53,301 bases of DNA from Photorhabdus heterorhabditis (GTDB taxonomy: Bacteria; Pseudomonadota; Gammaproteobacteria; Enterobacterales; Enterobacteriaceae): positions 1-53,301 of the forward strand of contig NZ_RCWA01000033.1 of NCBI RefSeq assembly GCF_018448905.1. The letters run 5' to 3'. The notes beneath the pieces are model-generated. The model had not been told where the DNA came from, did no database searches, and saw only the letters and a program-made list of their open reading frames with translations. This document shows positions 9,760 to 20,568 of the stretch, in pieces (position 1 is the stretch's first letter; each line of letters begins with the position of its first letter). The translations under genes were made by a program, and so were the position numbers.

Positions 9760-10255
9760 AAAAACCTCATTTTTGATAATTATTGATCTTATTTTTACCA
9801 CTATTACATGATTAATGCTGTAAGATTTGTTGCTGTAAATAGTGATATTCCTCATGTTTTATTCACTTTTATTGTTAAAATAATCAATATACGGTATAAA
9901 CGAAATTTTTTTCATCATAGCTACTTTTTTTTAGGTAATTAAATCCCTTATAAACAAAAAATTATAAAATAAACAATAGAGAATAAGATAATTGATTCGC
10001 TCATGAGTTAAAATTCAAAATCCAATATAATAAAAAGATATATATTATGTGTTTTTGGGTATCGCTATTAATCTGATTTTTCCCCTATTTCATTGTTATT
10101 TAATGTTTTTTATTCTTAAATGAGTTTTATTGATTAAAATTGAAAATCTTTTGCAAATTATTTGTTGAAATTTTTAATAAAAAAGAAATCCATATAGTTT
10201 ATGATTTAATTAATCCAAAACAGCTCACCAGCATTGACCTAAAAAGGAACTACAT
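9760..10255. other. Gene-free AT-rich intergenic stretch between divergent genes
   Basis: About 495 bp, strongly AT-rich, between the divergent cyclase gene and yceJ. It must hold both promoters. Short open frames here (for example one entering yceJ) have no ribosome site or codon bias. I see no repeat or RNA gene. Confidence 0.6.
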
Positions 10256-10810
10256 ATGCTTTGGAAGAATACTTCTAACCAATTTGGTCATTTATCCGTC
10301 CTTTTACACTGGCTGGTTGCATTGGCTGTGTATGGCATGTTTGCACTAGGATTGTGGATGGTGACATTGGGATATTACGATACGTGGTATCACAAAGCAC
10401 CTGAAATTCATAAAAGCATCGGAATAGTGCTACTGATAACGATGGTTGGGCGTGTTATCTGGCGTTTTGTATCACCACCACCAAAACCATTAGCCAGTTA
10501 TAGCTGTTTGACTAGGGTCAGTGCTGTTTTAATGCATATTCTGTTGTACATCTTACTGTTTGGCATTTTAATTAGTGGTTATTTAATTTCGACCGCTGAT
10601 GGACAACCGATTACTGTCTTTGATTGGTTTACTGTGCCAGCCACATTAATGGGTCAGGGCAAACAGGCAGATGCTGCTGGAATGATTCATCTTTACCTTG
10701 CCTGGACGGTGGTGATTTTATCGCTATTACATACTATTGCGGCGTTAAAACATCATCTTATTGATCGTGATGCAACCCTAAAGCGTATGCTGGGTTTCCG
10801 TTCTGAATAA
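10256..10810 (+). CDS. yceJ: Cytochrome b561 family protein YceJ
   Basis: 184 residues with four membrane helices, a di-haem b-type cytochrome of the bacterial cytochrome b561 family. Candidate haem ligands are His12 and His18 in helix 1, His52 (APEIHKS) and the C-terminal His pair near residues 160-167 ([11 protein letters not shown]). A ribosome site AAAAGGAAC precedes the ATG. It is followed 26 nt later by yceI, the same pair as E. coli yceJ-yceI, so they are likely co-transcribed. Probable quinone oxidase or electron-transfer role; the physiological partner is not known from sequence. Confidence 0.88.
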   Translation: MLWKNTSNQFGHLSVLLHWLVALAVYGMFALGLWMVTLGYYDTWYHKAPEIHKSIGIVLLITMVGRVIWRFVSPPPKPLASYSCLTRVSAVLMHILLYILLFGILISGYLISTADGQPITVFDWFTVPATLMGQGKQADAAGMIHLYLAWTVVILSLLHTIAALKHHLIDRDATLKRMLGFRSE

Positions 10811-10836
10811 TACAAAAAATGCTTATGGAGAATAAT

Positions 10837-11418
10837 ATGTTGTTGAAGAAGACGTTACTTGGCCTGACTGCGGGTGCATTGTTACTGAATGCAAGTTCTG
10901 CATTAGCAGCCAATTATAAAATTGATATCCCAGGCCAGCACGCTTTTATTGAATTCCGCATTCAGCATTTGGGTTACAGCTGGTTATATGGGACATTTAA
11001 AGATTTTGATGGTTCTTTCACATTTGATGAGAAAAATCCGGCAGCGAATAAAGTTGATGTGACGATCAAAATAGCCAGTCTGGACACTAATCATGCTGAG
11101 CGTGATAAACATCTGCGTAGTAAAGATTACTTTAATACAGAGAAATACCCTGAAGCAAAATTCATTTCAACTGAAGTGAAAAAAGAAGGGGAGAAATATA
11201 TTGTTACAGGTGATCTGACTTTAAACGGTGTGACAAAGCCAGTGGTACTGAATGCAAAACTGATGGGTGAAGGTAAAGATCCGTGGGGTGGTTACCGCGC
11301 AGGTTTTGAAGCTTATGGCAAAATCAAACTGAAAGACTTTAATTTCCAAAAAGATTTGGGGCCTAAATCACAGGAAGCGGATTTATTAATTTCTCTCGAA
11401 GGTGTTCGGGAGAAATAA
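10837..11418 (+). CDS. yceI: YceI-family periplasmic lipid-binding protein
   Basis: 193 residues from ATG 10837 (GGAG 7 nt upstream; the upstream in-frame ATG at 10819 would spoil the signal peptide). Signal peptide [17 protein letters not shown] with cleavage after ALA-24. The mature part contains [20 protein letters not shown] and [11 protein letters not shown], hallmark YceI segments of a lipocalin-like beta-barrel binding polyisoprenoid chains. In E. coli it is base- and osmotically inducible. Forms a unit with yceJ. Confidence 0.93.
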   Translation: MLLKKTLLGLTAGALLLNASSALAANYKIDIPGQHAFIEFRIQHLGYSWLYGTFKDFDGSFTFDEKNPAANKVDVTIKIASLDTNHAERDKHLRSKDYFNTEKYPEAKFISTEVKKEGEKYIVTGDLTLNGVTKPVVLNAKLMGEGKDPWGGYRAGFEAYGKIKLKDFNFQKDLGPKSQEADLLISLEGVREK

Positions 11419-11828
11419 TATTCTGATGACTTAATTCGCTAGTGCAATTTATTAAGGGCTGCGCATTGCGTGGCCTGTTTTGTTGATAGGCAAAACTTTC
11501 TTTTCCGTTGATGTCGTGGATAATGGAATACATTAAAAATTGAGTTATAAAAAGCGAAAGGGGGGAATGCTTACTTTCAGGTGGCTTTATTCTGACATAT
11601 ATTACCAATAGACCAAATAGAATCTTTTTCTTTATCTGATGTGGATGCTTATATCGTTTGAAGAAAAACATAGTAAGCATCCATTTGTAGGAAACAGTAA
11701 TAATAATGATGAGGCTGCTATTTAACGCGGACTTTTTCTTATCTGCCAAGTGAAATAATGTGATTTTTCACTTGGCGTTGTATTAAATAGAATGTTTATT
11801 ATATTAGTAATACATATTCATATAATTT
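11419..11828. other. Intergenic stretch without a supported gene
   Basis: About 410 bp between yceI and pllA (convergent). A 128-codon minus-strand frame crosses it and the end of yceI, but it lacks a ribosome site and has implausible composition. No terminator with a clear T-run was recognised. Confidence 0.5.
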
Positions 11829-12206
11829 TTATATTATTTCCTTTAGAGGGGAATACCGAGATTCTATTATGACCTCGACTTGAAATTCACCTGAATTATC
11901 ACCAAAAGTACCCGGTACGTCATTGAATAAAAGTATTAATTCTCCATCTACAGGAACTGTTTTATGAAGTACTCCGTTGTCAATTGCAAACTTCTTGTTG
12001 GCGATTTTAGCAACGAGAGTGACTATTGGTGACGGTTGTAGATTATTAGGTACAGAACCATCAGGTGCTGCCCATTCAAGATAATCACGGCCATATTTCA
12101 CCCAGCCATGAGCAACGACAGAGATTATATCTCCTTGTTTGAGAATAAGTCCTGTGGGTTTACCGTTTTCAGCGTTAGCTGGAACACTTCCTGACCAATC
12201 AGACAT
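11829..12206 (-). CDS. pllA: PA-IL-like galactophilic lectin (PllA type)
   Basis: 125 residues, matching Pseudomonas aeruginosa LecA/PA-IL in length and in the calcium/sugar loop: NDVPGTFGDNSGEF at residues 95-108 against NDVPGTYGNNSGSF of LecA. Predicted Ca ligands are Tyr38, Asp96, Thr100, Asp103 and Asn104; Asp103 replaces Asn107 of LecA. The LecA segment carrying His50 and Gln53, which shapes galactose specificity, is replaced by PNNLQPSP, as I recall for Photorhabdus PllA, an alpha-galactoside-binding tetramer. No signal peptide. Monocistronic with an AT-rich promoter region. A role in host binding is inferred. Confidence 0.88.
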   Translation of the reverse strand: MSDWSGSVPANAENGKPTGLILKQGDIISVVAHGWVKYGRDYLEWAAPDGSVPNNLQPSPIVTLVAKIANKKFAIDNGVLHKTVPVDGELILLFNDVPGTFGDNSGEFQVEVIIESRYSPLKEII

Positions 12207-12533
12207 AGTATTGCCTCAGAAATTATGTTTTATAGAAATAGTTTTGTCAAAGATGTTTACATATTTGACTAAAATGTAATTTATTTTCTTTATGGTTGGG
12301 TTTCAATGAGAAAATTAGTGTTTGTGATCTGTATCAATTACAATAATCTTTGTATCTACCGTTAATTTTAATATTGTGATTTTTTATTTTAAATAATTGT
12401 CCTGAATCGTTAGAATAAAAGAATAATATTCCTATTTTTAATTTCCTAATCTAATTATATTATAAAACCAGAATTCCCCTTAATTCCCCTTAATTCCCAT
12501 TACGTGCGGAAATTGTGTAAAATAAAATGGTTA

Positions 12534-12660
12534 TATACCCAATGGATTTCAAGATGGATCGCGACGGCAAGGGAGCGAATCCCCGGGAGCATAGATAACT
12601 ATGTGACCGGGGTGAGAGAGTGCCGCCAACAAAGAGGCAACTTGAAAGATAACGGGTATA
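12534..12660. repeat. ERIC element, 127 bp
   Basis: Complete copy from TATACCCAATGG to ACGGGTATA with the central CCCGGGAGCATAGATAACTA palindrome. It lies between divergent pllA and yecM. DNA on either side (12207-12533 and 12661-12929) contains no gene I can support; a weak CCC-AAGC-GGG-TTTTTT hairpin is at about 12707-12722. Confidence 0.93.
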
Positions 12661-12929
12661 GTAACTTATTGATAGATAGTGTTTCTTGCAAGGTATCAAA
12701 CCTTGTCCCAAGCGGGTTTTTTCGCTTAATTGCAGTTTTTTGTGAGTGAAATAGGGTAATGAGAATTCATGGAATTATTGAAAGAGTGATGGTGTTGGTA
12801 CCATCGAATTTCAATTATTACCAATCGAGAGTATCATTTGAGGTTTGAAACGGCGGCAACCCTTTAAAATTCTTGGGCTGTTTGGGGCCAAGGGAAGGGA
12901 CCAATCTATTGCATCTTAACTGGGATAAT

Positions 12930-13493
12930 ATGACACATTTTTCTTCCATTGTTGAATTACAGGATTTAGTGGCTGATCTGGCCATATTTGCGCAAAAATT
13001 GGCGCGGTTTAAACAGCGGCTTAATTTGAATGTTGAGCAATATCAAGCCGATCATATTTCTTTACGTTGTCATGACATATCTGTAGCGGAACGCTGGCGT
13101 AAAGGTTTTTTGCAATGTGGCAGTCTGATGTCGGAAAATATTATTAATGGGCGTTCGATTTACCTGTTTGATTTAGCGCAGCCAATCGCGGTGCTTAATT
13201 GGCAAATTGATTGTGTTGAATTGCCCTATCCGGGTAAGAAAATTTACCCGCATCAGGGCTGGGAACATGTAGAACTGGTGTTGCCTGTGGCTCCCGAAAT
13301 ATTATCAGCAACAGCAAAGGCGTTATTACCACAACCTTTGCCGACAGGTTTTTCTGTTAAACAGAGTCAGCCTAAAGGGGAGCAAGAACGGTTGCCTAAT
13401 CCTACCTTAGCTATCACTGATGGCGAAATCACCGTCAAGTTTCACCCATTTACATTGCGTGAGATTGTTAAAAGTGAATTCCAGGCCACATGA
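12930..13493 (+). CDS. yecM: VOC-family protein YecM
   Basis: 187 residues from ATG 12930 (length and N-terminus match E. coli YecM; the longer upstream frame is rejected). Contains ADHISLRCH near residue 40 and GWEHVELVLP near residue 112, metal-site-like segments of the glyoxalase/vicinal-oxygen-chelate fold. Biochemical function is not established. The C-terminus ends in EFQAT, whereas a second copy of the last ~122 bp, found at 14213 beyond a toxin-antitoxin module, ends in NEH. This suggests the 3' end was exchanged or extended when the module arrived. Confidence 0.9.
   Translation: MTHFSSIVELQDLVADLAIFAQKLARFKQRLNLNVEQYQADHISLRCHDISVAERWRKGFLQCGSLMSENIINGRSIYLFDLAQPIAVLNWQIDCVELPYPGKKIYPHQGWEHVELVLPVAPEILSATAKALLPQPLPTGFSVKQSQPKGEQERLPNPTLAITDGEITVKFHPFTLREIVKSEFQAT
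13356..13477 (+). repeat. Direct repeat, left copy (within the yecM 3' end)
   Basis: 122 bp from GTTAAACAGAGTCAGCC to the GTGA after GATTGTTAAAA, matching 14213-14334 with about six mismatches (~95% identity). The pair brackets the higBA module in direct orientation. Confidence 0.9.
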
Positions 13494-13508
13494 ATTAAAG
13501 TGATATTG

Positions 13509-13823
13509 TTATGTGAGGCTGGCAAGGAATTCTAGTGCCTGCGGGTGGCGCTCCACCATTTTAATCAGTAACACCGCTTGTTTATTTGGTTTGGCTCGTC
13601 CCTGCTCCCAGTTCTGATATGTTGTTTCACCAGTATGCAGGTACTGGGCAAAAACAGCCTGAGAAATATTCAGTTTACTCCGGATGGATTTCAACTCATC
13701 TGGATTGATGGTGATATCATTTTTTAACACTCTCTTGTGTGTTTTCAATGTGAGTTTGCCTTTATTAGCTTCCTCCCAAGCTTTCATTCCTTCATTGAGT
13801 TCTGCAAATAGATCACGGCTCAT
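13509..13823 (-). CDS. higA: HigA2-like antitoxin, Xre/Cro helix-turn-helix
   Basis: 104 residues. A helix-turn-helix of the Xre family occupies residues ~40-95 (LKSIRSKLNISQAVFAQYLHTGETTYQNWEQG region). The N-terminal ~35 residues are likely the toxin-binding arm, as in Vibrio HigA2. It begins one base after the toxin stop codon, so the two are translationally coupled in the order toxin then antitoxin, typical of higBA. It would neutralise HigB and repress the operon through the inverted repeat at 14174-14210. Confidence 0.9.
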   Translation of the reverse strand: MSRDLFAELNEGMKAWEEANKGKLTLKTHKRVLKNDITINPDELKSIRSKLNISQAVFAQYLHTGETTYQNWEQGRAKPNKQAVLLIKMVERHPQALEFLASLT

Positions 13824-14159
13824 TTATGTCCCCTTTTTTCTCATTTCTAACATTTGACGTAAAGATTCGCGTTGCTCTTTAGTCAAATCTGACATTTCAT
13901 CTTTATCGTAGATAGTGAAAAGCATGAATTGCGATTCAGATACCCACCAATAGTAAATTACCCGAATACCGCTCCGTTTTCCTTTTTTCCTTCGCGAATC
14001 AGTAAAACGTACTTTACGTAATCCGCCAGTGTGTTGGATAACGTCTCCTGCTGTTGGATCTTTCAACAGCATATTTTGGAAGGCTCGAAACTCCTCATCA
14101 CTTAGGTAGTTATGGCGGTAACGTTCAAAGGGTGGTAGTTCAATAAATATCGCTTCCAT
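13824..14159 (-). CDS. higB: HigB2-like type II toxin (RelE superfamily mRNA interferase)
   Basis: 111 residues closely resembling Vibrio cholerae HigB2: YLSDEEFRAFQ near residue 20, GDVIQHTGGLRKVRF near 38-52, then GIRVIYYW and FTIYDKDEMSDLT. HigB2 is a ribosome-dependent mRNA endonuclease. The basic run RRKKGKRSG and the YDKDE segment are conserved, so the toxin looks intact. The gene and higA lie between two copies of the yecM 3' end, marking the module as an insertion. Confidence 0.9.
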   Translation of the reverse strand: MEAIFIELPPFERYRHNYLSDEEFRAFQNMLLKDPTAGDVIQHTGGLRKVRFTDSRRKKGKRSGIRVIYYWWVSESQFMLFTIYDKDEMSDLTKEQRESLRQMLEMRKKGT

Positions 14160-14173
14160 CGTTTATCCATCTG

Positions 14174-14210
14174 TCCCCAACTTGAATATAATATACACCC
14201 AAGTTGGGGA
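14174..14210 (-). promoter_or_regulatory. Inverted-repeat operator and promoter of higBA
   Basis: TCCCCAACTTG (14174-14184) and CAAGTTGGGGA (14200-14210) are a perfect 11-bp inverted repeat around AATATAATATACACC. Read on the minus strand the spacer contains TATATT/TATAAT-like -10 candidates. It sits 15 bp before the higB start, where HigA-type antitoxins bind to autorepress. Confidence 0.75.
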
Positions 14211-14212
14211 TA

Positions 14213-14340
14213 GTTAAACAGAGTCAGCCCAAAGGGGAGCAAGAACGGCTGCCTAATCCTACCTTAGCGATTACTGATGGCGAAATCACCGTCAAGTTTC
14301 ACCCATTTACATTGCGTGAGATTGTTAAAAATGAGCACTA
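14213..14340 (+). pseudogene. yecM: Duplicated 3' end of yecM (direct repeat, right copy)
   Basis: Encodes the last ~42 residues of YecM in frame (VKQSQPKGEQERLPNPTLA ... EIVKNEH, stop TAG). It has no start and is separated from yecM by higBA. About 95% identical to 13356-13477. Probably the original end of yecM left behind, or an imported allele. Confidence 0.9.
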
Positions 14341-14505
14341 GTCAGCAAAAGTAACTTTTTCATCCCTACGATTCAGAGAAAAATTCTGACCTTGTGATTT
14401 CCTACAAATCATTGGAAATAGTTAAATGCCATAGTTAGTGAATTGACTTACTGAATCGTTTAGATTCATTGCTTGCTAAATGACCGGGTGTTTAAGGAAC
14501 TTCTG

Positions 14506-15252
14506 ATGACAAAGTTAGAGATTTGTTGTTTTAGCGTAGGTTGTGCATTGATCGCGCAACAGGCCGGGGCTGACCGGATAGAGCTGTGTGCCAGTCCGGC
14601 GGAAGGAGGATTAACACCGAGTTTTGGTACGTTAAAGCAGGCTATTGAGCAATTAAGTATTCCTGTACACCCCATTGTCCGCCCAAGAGGGGGCGACTTT
14701 TGTTATAGCCATTCAGATTTTGAGGTGATGAAAAATGATATCGCTCAGATCCGTGATATGGGATTTGAGGGTGTTGTTTTTGGCATATTGGATGAAGAAG
14801 GGCATATTGATTTGCCGCGTATGCAACAATTGGTGGCATTGTCTGGTGATATGGCTGTTACTTTTCACCGTGCATTTGATATGTGTTTTAATCCTTATGT
14901 CGCGTTGGACCAGCTAACTCAGCTTGGTGTTAAGCGGATATTGACTTCTGGTCAGCAACAGAATGCTGAATTGGGATTACCATTATTAAAAGAGCTGCAA
15001 CAAGCCAGTCAAGGGCCAATTATTATGGCGGGTGCAGGTGTTCGCCTTAGTAATATCCATAAATTTATCGACATAGGATTAACGGAAGTTCATAGCTCAG
15101 CAGGCCGGATTATGCCTTCTACCATGACTTACCGCAAAGCAGGGGTGACGATGAGTTCTGACAATGAAGTGGATGAGTTTTCACATTACGGTGTTGATGG
15201 TGGTGTTGTAGAGGTGATGAAGGGAATGTTGAGTCTGACTTTATTTGAATAA
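14506..15252 (+). CDS. cutC: Copper homeostasis protein CutC
   Basis: 248 residues from ATG 14506, the E. coli CutC length; the AAGGAAC ribosome site supports this start. TIM-barrel protein of the CutC family: N-terminal [39 protein letters not shown] and later [11 protein letters not shown] and [11 protein letters not shown]. Linked to copper tolerance in E. coli, although the direct biochemical role remains unsettled. It follows yecM as in E. coli, apart from the toxin-antitoxin insertion. Confidence 0.95.
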   Translation: MTKLEICCFSVGCALIAQQAGADRIELCASPAEGGLTPSFGTLKQAIEQLSIPVHPIVRPRGGDFCYSHSDFEVMKNDIAQIRDMGFEGVVFGILDEEGHIDLPRMQQLVALSGDMAVTFHRAFDMCFNPYVALDQLTQLGVKRILTSGQQQNAELGLPLLKELQQASQGPIIMAGAGVRLSNIHKFIDIGLTEVHSSAGRIMPSTMTYRKAGVTMSSDNEVDEFSHYGVDGGVVEVMKGMLSLTLFE

Positions 15253-15270
15253 ATCCCGCTGTTAAGTAAA

Positions 15271-15304
15271 TTTGAGAACTGACTCTGTTGGGCCAGTTCT
15301 CAAA
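15271..15304. terminator. Bidirectional terminator hairpin between cutC and cmoB
   Basis: TTTGAGAACTG (15271-15281) pairs with CCAGTTCTCAAA (15293-15304), with A/T flanks on both sides. It lies between convergent cutC and cmoB. Confidence 0.8.
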
Positions 15305-15312
15305 TCAAATTA

Positions 15313-17120
<1,808 letters not shown>

Positions 17121-17234
17121 TTAATGGTCAGTTAGCATCGGGGATCTTCTGATTCTATATAAAAAAGTGAAGATACATTGAAGAGTACGTTTAAATGACC
17201 TATTTTTTGCTTACATAAAAGCGCGAGGTGGTGT

Positions 17235-17486
17235 ATGACATATCAGATCTTAACAAATTTAGCGGCAAGTATTACCGATTTGAAACGTAACCCAATGGGG
17301 ACCTATTTGCAGGGAGAAGGTGAGGCTGTCGCAATACTTAATCGGAATGAACCTGCGTTTTATTGTGTGCCGCCTGAGTTATTCGCCTACTATCAGGAAC
17401 TGGCTGAGGATGCCGCACTAAATAGAATTGCGGATGAACGTTTAAAAGATGCTGAATTTGTCAGTGTGAACCTGGATGAGCTATAG
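17235..17486 (+). CDS. stbD: StbD-family antitoxin
   Basis: 83 residues. N-terminal segment TNLAASITDLKRNPMG followed by EAVAILNRNEPAFYCVPPELF is the Phd/YefM-like DNA-binding part of StbD antitoxins; the acidic C-terminal tail (LKDAEFVSVNLDEL) is the toxin-wrapping arm. A GAGGTGGTG ribosome site precedes the start. Its partner starts 11 bp before its stop codon (ATG at 17476) but is cut short, so the antitoxin is now an orphan. Plasmid- or island-derived stability module. Confidence 0.85.
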   Translation: MTYQILTNLAASITDLKRNPMGTYLQGEGEAVAILNRNEPAFYCVPPELFAYYQELAEDAALNRIADERLKDAEFVSVNLDEL

Positions 17487-17568
17487 CCTGCAATTTGAAA
17501 AGCGGGTCTTAAAAGAGTGGAAGAAGTTAGGTCATCCCGTCAAGGAACAGCGACGGTTGGAGTCATAG
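17476..17568 (+). pseudogene. stbE: Truncated StbE/RelE toxin remnant
   Basis: Reads MSYSLQFEKRVLKEWKKLGH and 10 more residues, then TAG: 30 residues instead of the usual ~85-90. MSYSL-F-x-x-x-x-L-KEWKKLG is the characteristic StbE N-terminus. The catalytic C-terminal part is gone, so the toxin should be inactive. A GGCAGC/GCTGCC hairpin follows at 17569-17587. Confidence 0.85.
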
Positions 17569-17607
17569 GCAGCAGATCTCGCTGCCTGTCAAATAATGCC
17601 GAAAATA

Positions 17608-18006
17608 TCAGACATAAAGAGAAAATATCTGCTCCCAAGGCAAGTAGTAAATATTAGCCATGATCATTAATACCATTGAAAGATAGGTTGCCACCATACC
17701 TGAACGTCGCCAGCGGAACTCACGGTGGTGCAGGCCATAATAATGTAACAATCTTCCGATGAGTAGGATCAAACCACAAACATGTATCATCCACACATTT
17801 GAACCATTCATCTCCATCATGACCAGCAATAACATGGAAATAGGAATATATTCCACGGCATTGCCATGGATACGGATAGCTGTTTGTAATTCGTAGAAGC
17901 CGCCATCTCCATATGAGACTCGATATTGTGTTCTTAATTTAACCACATCAAAAGACAGCTTAATCAATAATAGTGCGCCCAACACAACATAAAGCGAGCT
18001 AACCAT
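17608..18006 (-). CDS. yecN: MAPEG-family membrane protein YecN
   Basis: 132 residues from ATG 18006 (MVSSLYVVLGALLL matches the E. coli YecN start; five upstream codons are dropped). Four membrane helices; QYRVSYGDGGFYELQTAIRIHGNAVEYIP is the MAPEG signature with the conserved R-x-HGNAxEY motif of membrane glutathione transferases. Substrate unknown. Located between cmoA and aspS as in E. coli, separated from cmoA by the stbD relic. Confidence 0.93.
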   Translation of the reverse strand: MVSSLYVVLGALLLIKLSFDVVKLRTQYRVSYGDGGFYELQTAIRIHGNAVEYIPISMLLLVMMEMNGSNVWMIHVCGLILLIGRLLHYYGLHHREFRWRRSGMVATYLSMVLMIMANIYYLPWEQIFSLYV

Positions 18007-18302
18007 TTTTAACTCCATTGCCTAACCGAAATTGGCCAATTAAGTAATGATAAACCGCAAAAATAAAACTGTCGCTATAAAAAAACAGTAATTGAAAATA
18101 AATTGCCTGATTATCAGACAGCAAGGCAATAGTATCATCAAGGGTATTGCCTGCCCTTATCTCTGAGCAGAATTTCTATTATAATAGCGGCCTTTTTTGA
18201 CAGTTTTGAATTTTTTAAGTTCTAAAAAAGAATTTTTCAAATGCAAAACCGATGCCAAAATTTCCGCAGCAACAGCACAACAGCCGAGTAAAAGGATATT
18301 GT

Positions 18303-20075
18303 ATGCGTACTGATTATTGTGGGCAGTTGAATCTGACCCATGAAGGCCAGAAGGTGACTCTTTGTGGTTGGGTAAACCGCCGCCGTGATCTGGGTGGACT
18401 GATTTTTATTGATATGCGTGATCGTGAAGGTATCGTTCAGGTATTTTTTGACCCGGATCAGCAAGCAGCATTCTCTCTGGCTGCTGAACTGCGCAATGAA
18501 TTCTGTATTCAAATCACCGGTACTGTACGCGCCCGTCCTGACAGTCAAATCAATAAAGATATGGCTACCGGTGAGATCGAGGTTTTTGCGGAAAGCCTGA
18601 ATATCATCAACCGTTCCGAACCTCTGCCATTGGATAGCAACCAGACGAATAGTGAAGAGCAGCGTCTGAAATATCGCTATATTGATCTGCGCCGTCCTGA
18701 AATGGCAAATCGCTTAAAAACCCGCGCTAAAATTACCAGTTTTGTTCGCCGTTTCATGGACAGTCAGGATTTCCTGGATATTGAAACCCCAATGCTGACT
18801 AAAGCGACACCGGAAGGTGCTCGTGACTATTTGGTGCCAAGCCGTGTTCATAAAGGCAAATTTTATGCATTGCCTCAGTCGCCACAATTATTTAAGCAAT
18901 TGCTGATGATGTCCGGTTTTGACCGTTATTATCAAATTGTTAAATGTTTCCGTGATGAGGATTTGCGCGCAGACCGCCAGCCAGAATTCACTCAGATTGA
19001 TGTGGAAACTTCCTTTATGACTGCTGAGCAGGTAAGGGAAATGATGGAAAAAATGATCCGTGAATTGTGGCTTGAAATTAAAGGTGTTGATTTAGGGCAT
19101 TTCCCGGTCATGACTTTTGCGGAAGCTATGCGCCGTTTCGGTTCAGATAAACCGGATCTGCGTAACCCATTAGAATTAGTTGATGTTGCTGATTTGGTTA
19201 AGAATGTGGAATTCAGCGTTTTTGCTGAACCGGCAAATGACCATAAAGGTCGAGTCGCCGTTATCCGTGTGCCGGGCGGCGCTGAATTGAGCCGTAAGCA
19301 AATTGATGAATATGGCAAATTCGTTGGGATTTATGGCGCTAAAGGGCTGGCGTGGATAAAAGTTAATCAGCGAGCTGCGGGTCTGGAAGGGGTACAAAGT
19401 CCAATAGTCAAATTCCTCGATGCAGAAGTGATTGAAGGGCTGCTTACTCGTACTGACGCGCAGGATGGTGATATTCTGTTTTTCGGTGCTGGAGCGGTAA
19501 AAGTGGTCACTGATGCGTTGGGAGCGTTGCGCCTGAAATTGGGTCGTGACCTAAATCTGACGAAACTGGATAGTTGGCAGCCGCTGTGGGTTATCGATTT
19601 CCCAATGTTTGAAGATGGTGAAGACGGTGGTTTGAGTGCAATGCATCATCCATTTACTTCACCGCGTAATATGTCAGCCGAAGAATTGGCGCAAGATCCG
19701 ATTTCGGCGATTGCCAATGCTTACGATATGGTAATTAATGGTTATGAAGTGGGCGGCGGTTCAGTACGTATTCATCGTAACGAAATGCAACAAGCTGTGT
19801 TCCACATTCTGGGTATCAATGAGCAGGAACAGCAGGAAAAATTTGGCTTCCTGTTGGATGCACTGAAATTTGGTACGCCACCCCATGCAGGCTTGGCATT
19901 TGGTCTTGATCGTCTGGTGATGTTGCTGACTGGTACTGATAATATTCGTGATGTTATTGCGTTTCCTAAAACAACGGCTGCCGCTTGTCTGATGACGGAA
20001 GCACCAAGCTATGCCAATACCGCAGCCCTTGAAGAGCTGTCAATTTCGGTGGTTGCCAGGAAAGAGAGTGAATAA
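18303..20075 (+). CDS. aspS: Aspartyl-tRNA synthetase
   Basis: 590 residues from ATG 18303, the E. coli length. Class II synthetase charging tRNA-Asp: N-terminal OB fold for the anticodon, motif 2 [18 protein letters not shown] near residue 217, a bacterial GAD insertion in the middle, and motif 3 [12 protein letters not shown] near residue 530. An AAAAGG ribosome site lies 8 nt upstream; the 17-codon upstream extension is rejected. The last base of the stop codon is the first base of nudB, so the two are coupled. Confidence 0.97.
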   Translation: MRTDYCGQLNLTHEGQKVTLCGWVNRRRDLGGLIFIDMRDREGIVQVFFDPDQQAAFSLAAELRNEFCIQITGTVRARPDSQINKDMATGEIEVFAESLNIINRSEPLPLDSNQTNSEEQRLKYRYIDLRRPEMANRLKTRAKITSFVRRFMDSQDFLDIETPMLTKATPEGARDYLVPSRVHKGKFYALPQSPQLFKQLLMMSGFDRYYQIVKCFRDEDLRADRQPEFTQIDVETSFMTAEQVREMMEKMIRELWLEIKGVDLGHFPVMTFAEAMRRFGSDKPDLRNPLELVDVADLVKNVEFSVFAEPANDHKGRVAVIRVPGGAELSRKQIDEYGKFVGIYGAKGLAWIKVNQRAAGLEGVQSPIVKFLDAEVIEGLLTRTDAQDGDILFFGAGAVKVVTDALGALRLKLGRDLNLTKLDSWQPLWVIDFPMFEDGEDGGLSAMHHPFTSPRNMSAEELAQDPISAIANAYDMVINGYEVGGGSVRIHRNEMQQAVFHILGINEQEQQEKFGFLLDALKFGTPPHAGLAFGLDRLVMLLTGTDNIRDVIAFPKTTAAACLMTEAPSYANTAALEELSISVVARKESE

Positions 20076-20512
20076 TGGCTTATAAGCGCCCTGAATCTGT
20101 GCTGGTGGTTATTTATGCATTTTCCAGCAGACGGGTGCTAATGTTACAGCGGCGTGATGATCCTGATTTTTGGCAGTCTGTGACTGGCAGTCTTGACGGA
20201 GATGAAACGCCGTGTGAGACGGCATTGCGCGAAGTGCAAGAGGAAGTTGGTATTAATATCATAGGTGAAAATCTTGAACTGATAGATTGCCGACGTTCTC
20301 TTTATTTTGAGATTTTTACCCACTTGCGCCATCGTTATGCTCCGGGAGTCACGCGTAATAAAGAGTACTGGTTCTGTTTGGCATTGCCTGAAGAGCGTGA
20401 ATTTCTGTTGACTGAACACTTGGCTTATCAGTGGCTGGATGCGGATAAAGCAGCAAAGCTCACTAAGTCATGGAGCAATCGGCAGGCAATTGAAGAATTT
20501 GTGATTGATTAA
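20075..20512 (+). CDS. nudB: Dihydroneopterin triphosphate diphosphatase NudB
   Basis: 145 residues; removes pyrophosphate from dihydroneopterin triphosphate in folate synthesis. Complete Nudix box G-x5-E-x7-REVQEEVGI at residues 38-60. The start overlaps the aspS stop by one base (TAATG). Same order as E. coli aspS-nudB-yebC. Confidence 0.95.
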   Translation: MAYKRPESVLVVIYAFSSRRVLMLQRRDDPDFWQSVTGSLDGDETPCETALREVQEEVGINIIGENLELIDCRRSLYFEIFTHLRHRYAPGVTRNKEYWFCLALPEEREFLLTEHLAYQWLDADKAAKLTKSWSNRQAIEEFVID

Positions 20513-20568
20513 AAATCTATTGAAATTAGGTTTTGAGTCTATGAGTAGATATTTTATCGGAGAACCTT

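Noticed and set aside
10140-10349. 69-codon frame entering yceJ
   Set aside because: Overlaps yceJ in another frame and lacks a ribosome site; AT-rich promoter region.
11363-11749. 128-codon minus-strand frame overlapping yceI
   Set aside because: No ribosome site, composition unlike a gene, and overlaps a well-supported coding end.
12661-12929. Possible tRNA or small RNA upstream of yecM (hairpins near AAGGTATCAAACCTT)
   Set aside because: No cloverleaf or CCA-type end could be built; only weak hairpins.
17569-17587. GGCAGC/GCTGCC hairpin after the stbE remnant as a terminator
   Set aside because: Stem is good but no T-run follows in either direction, so it was not listed as a terminator.
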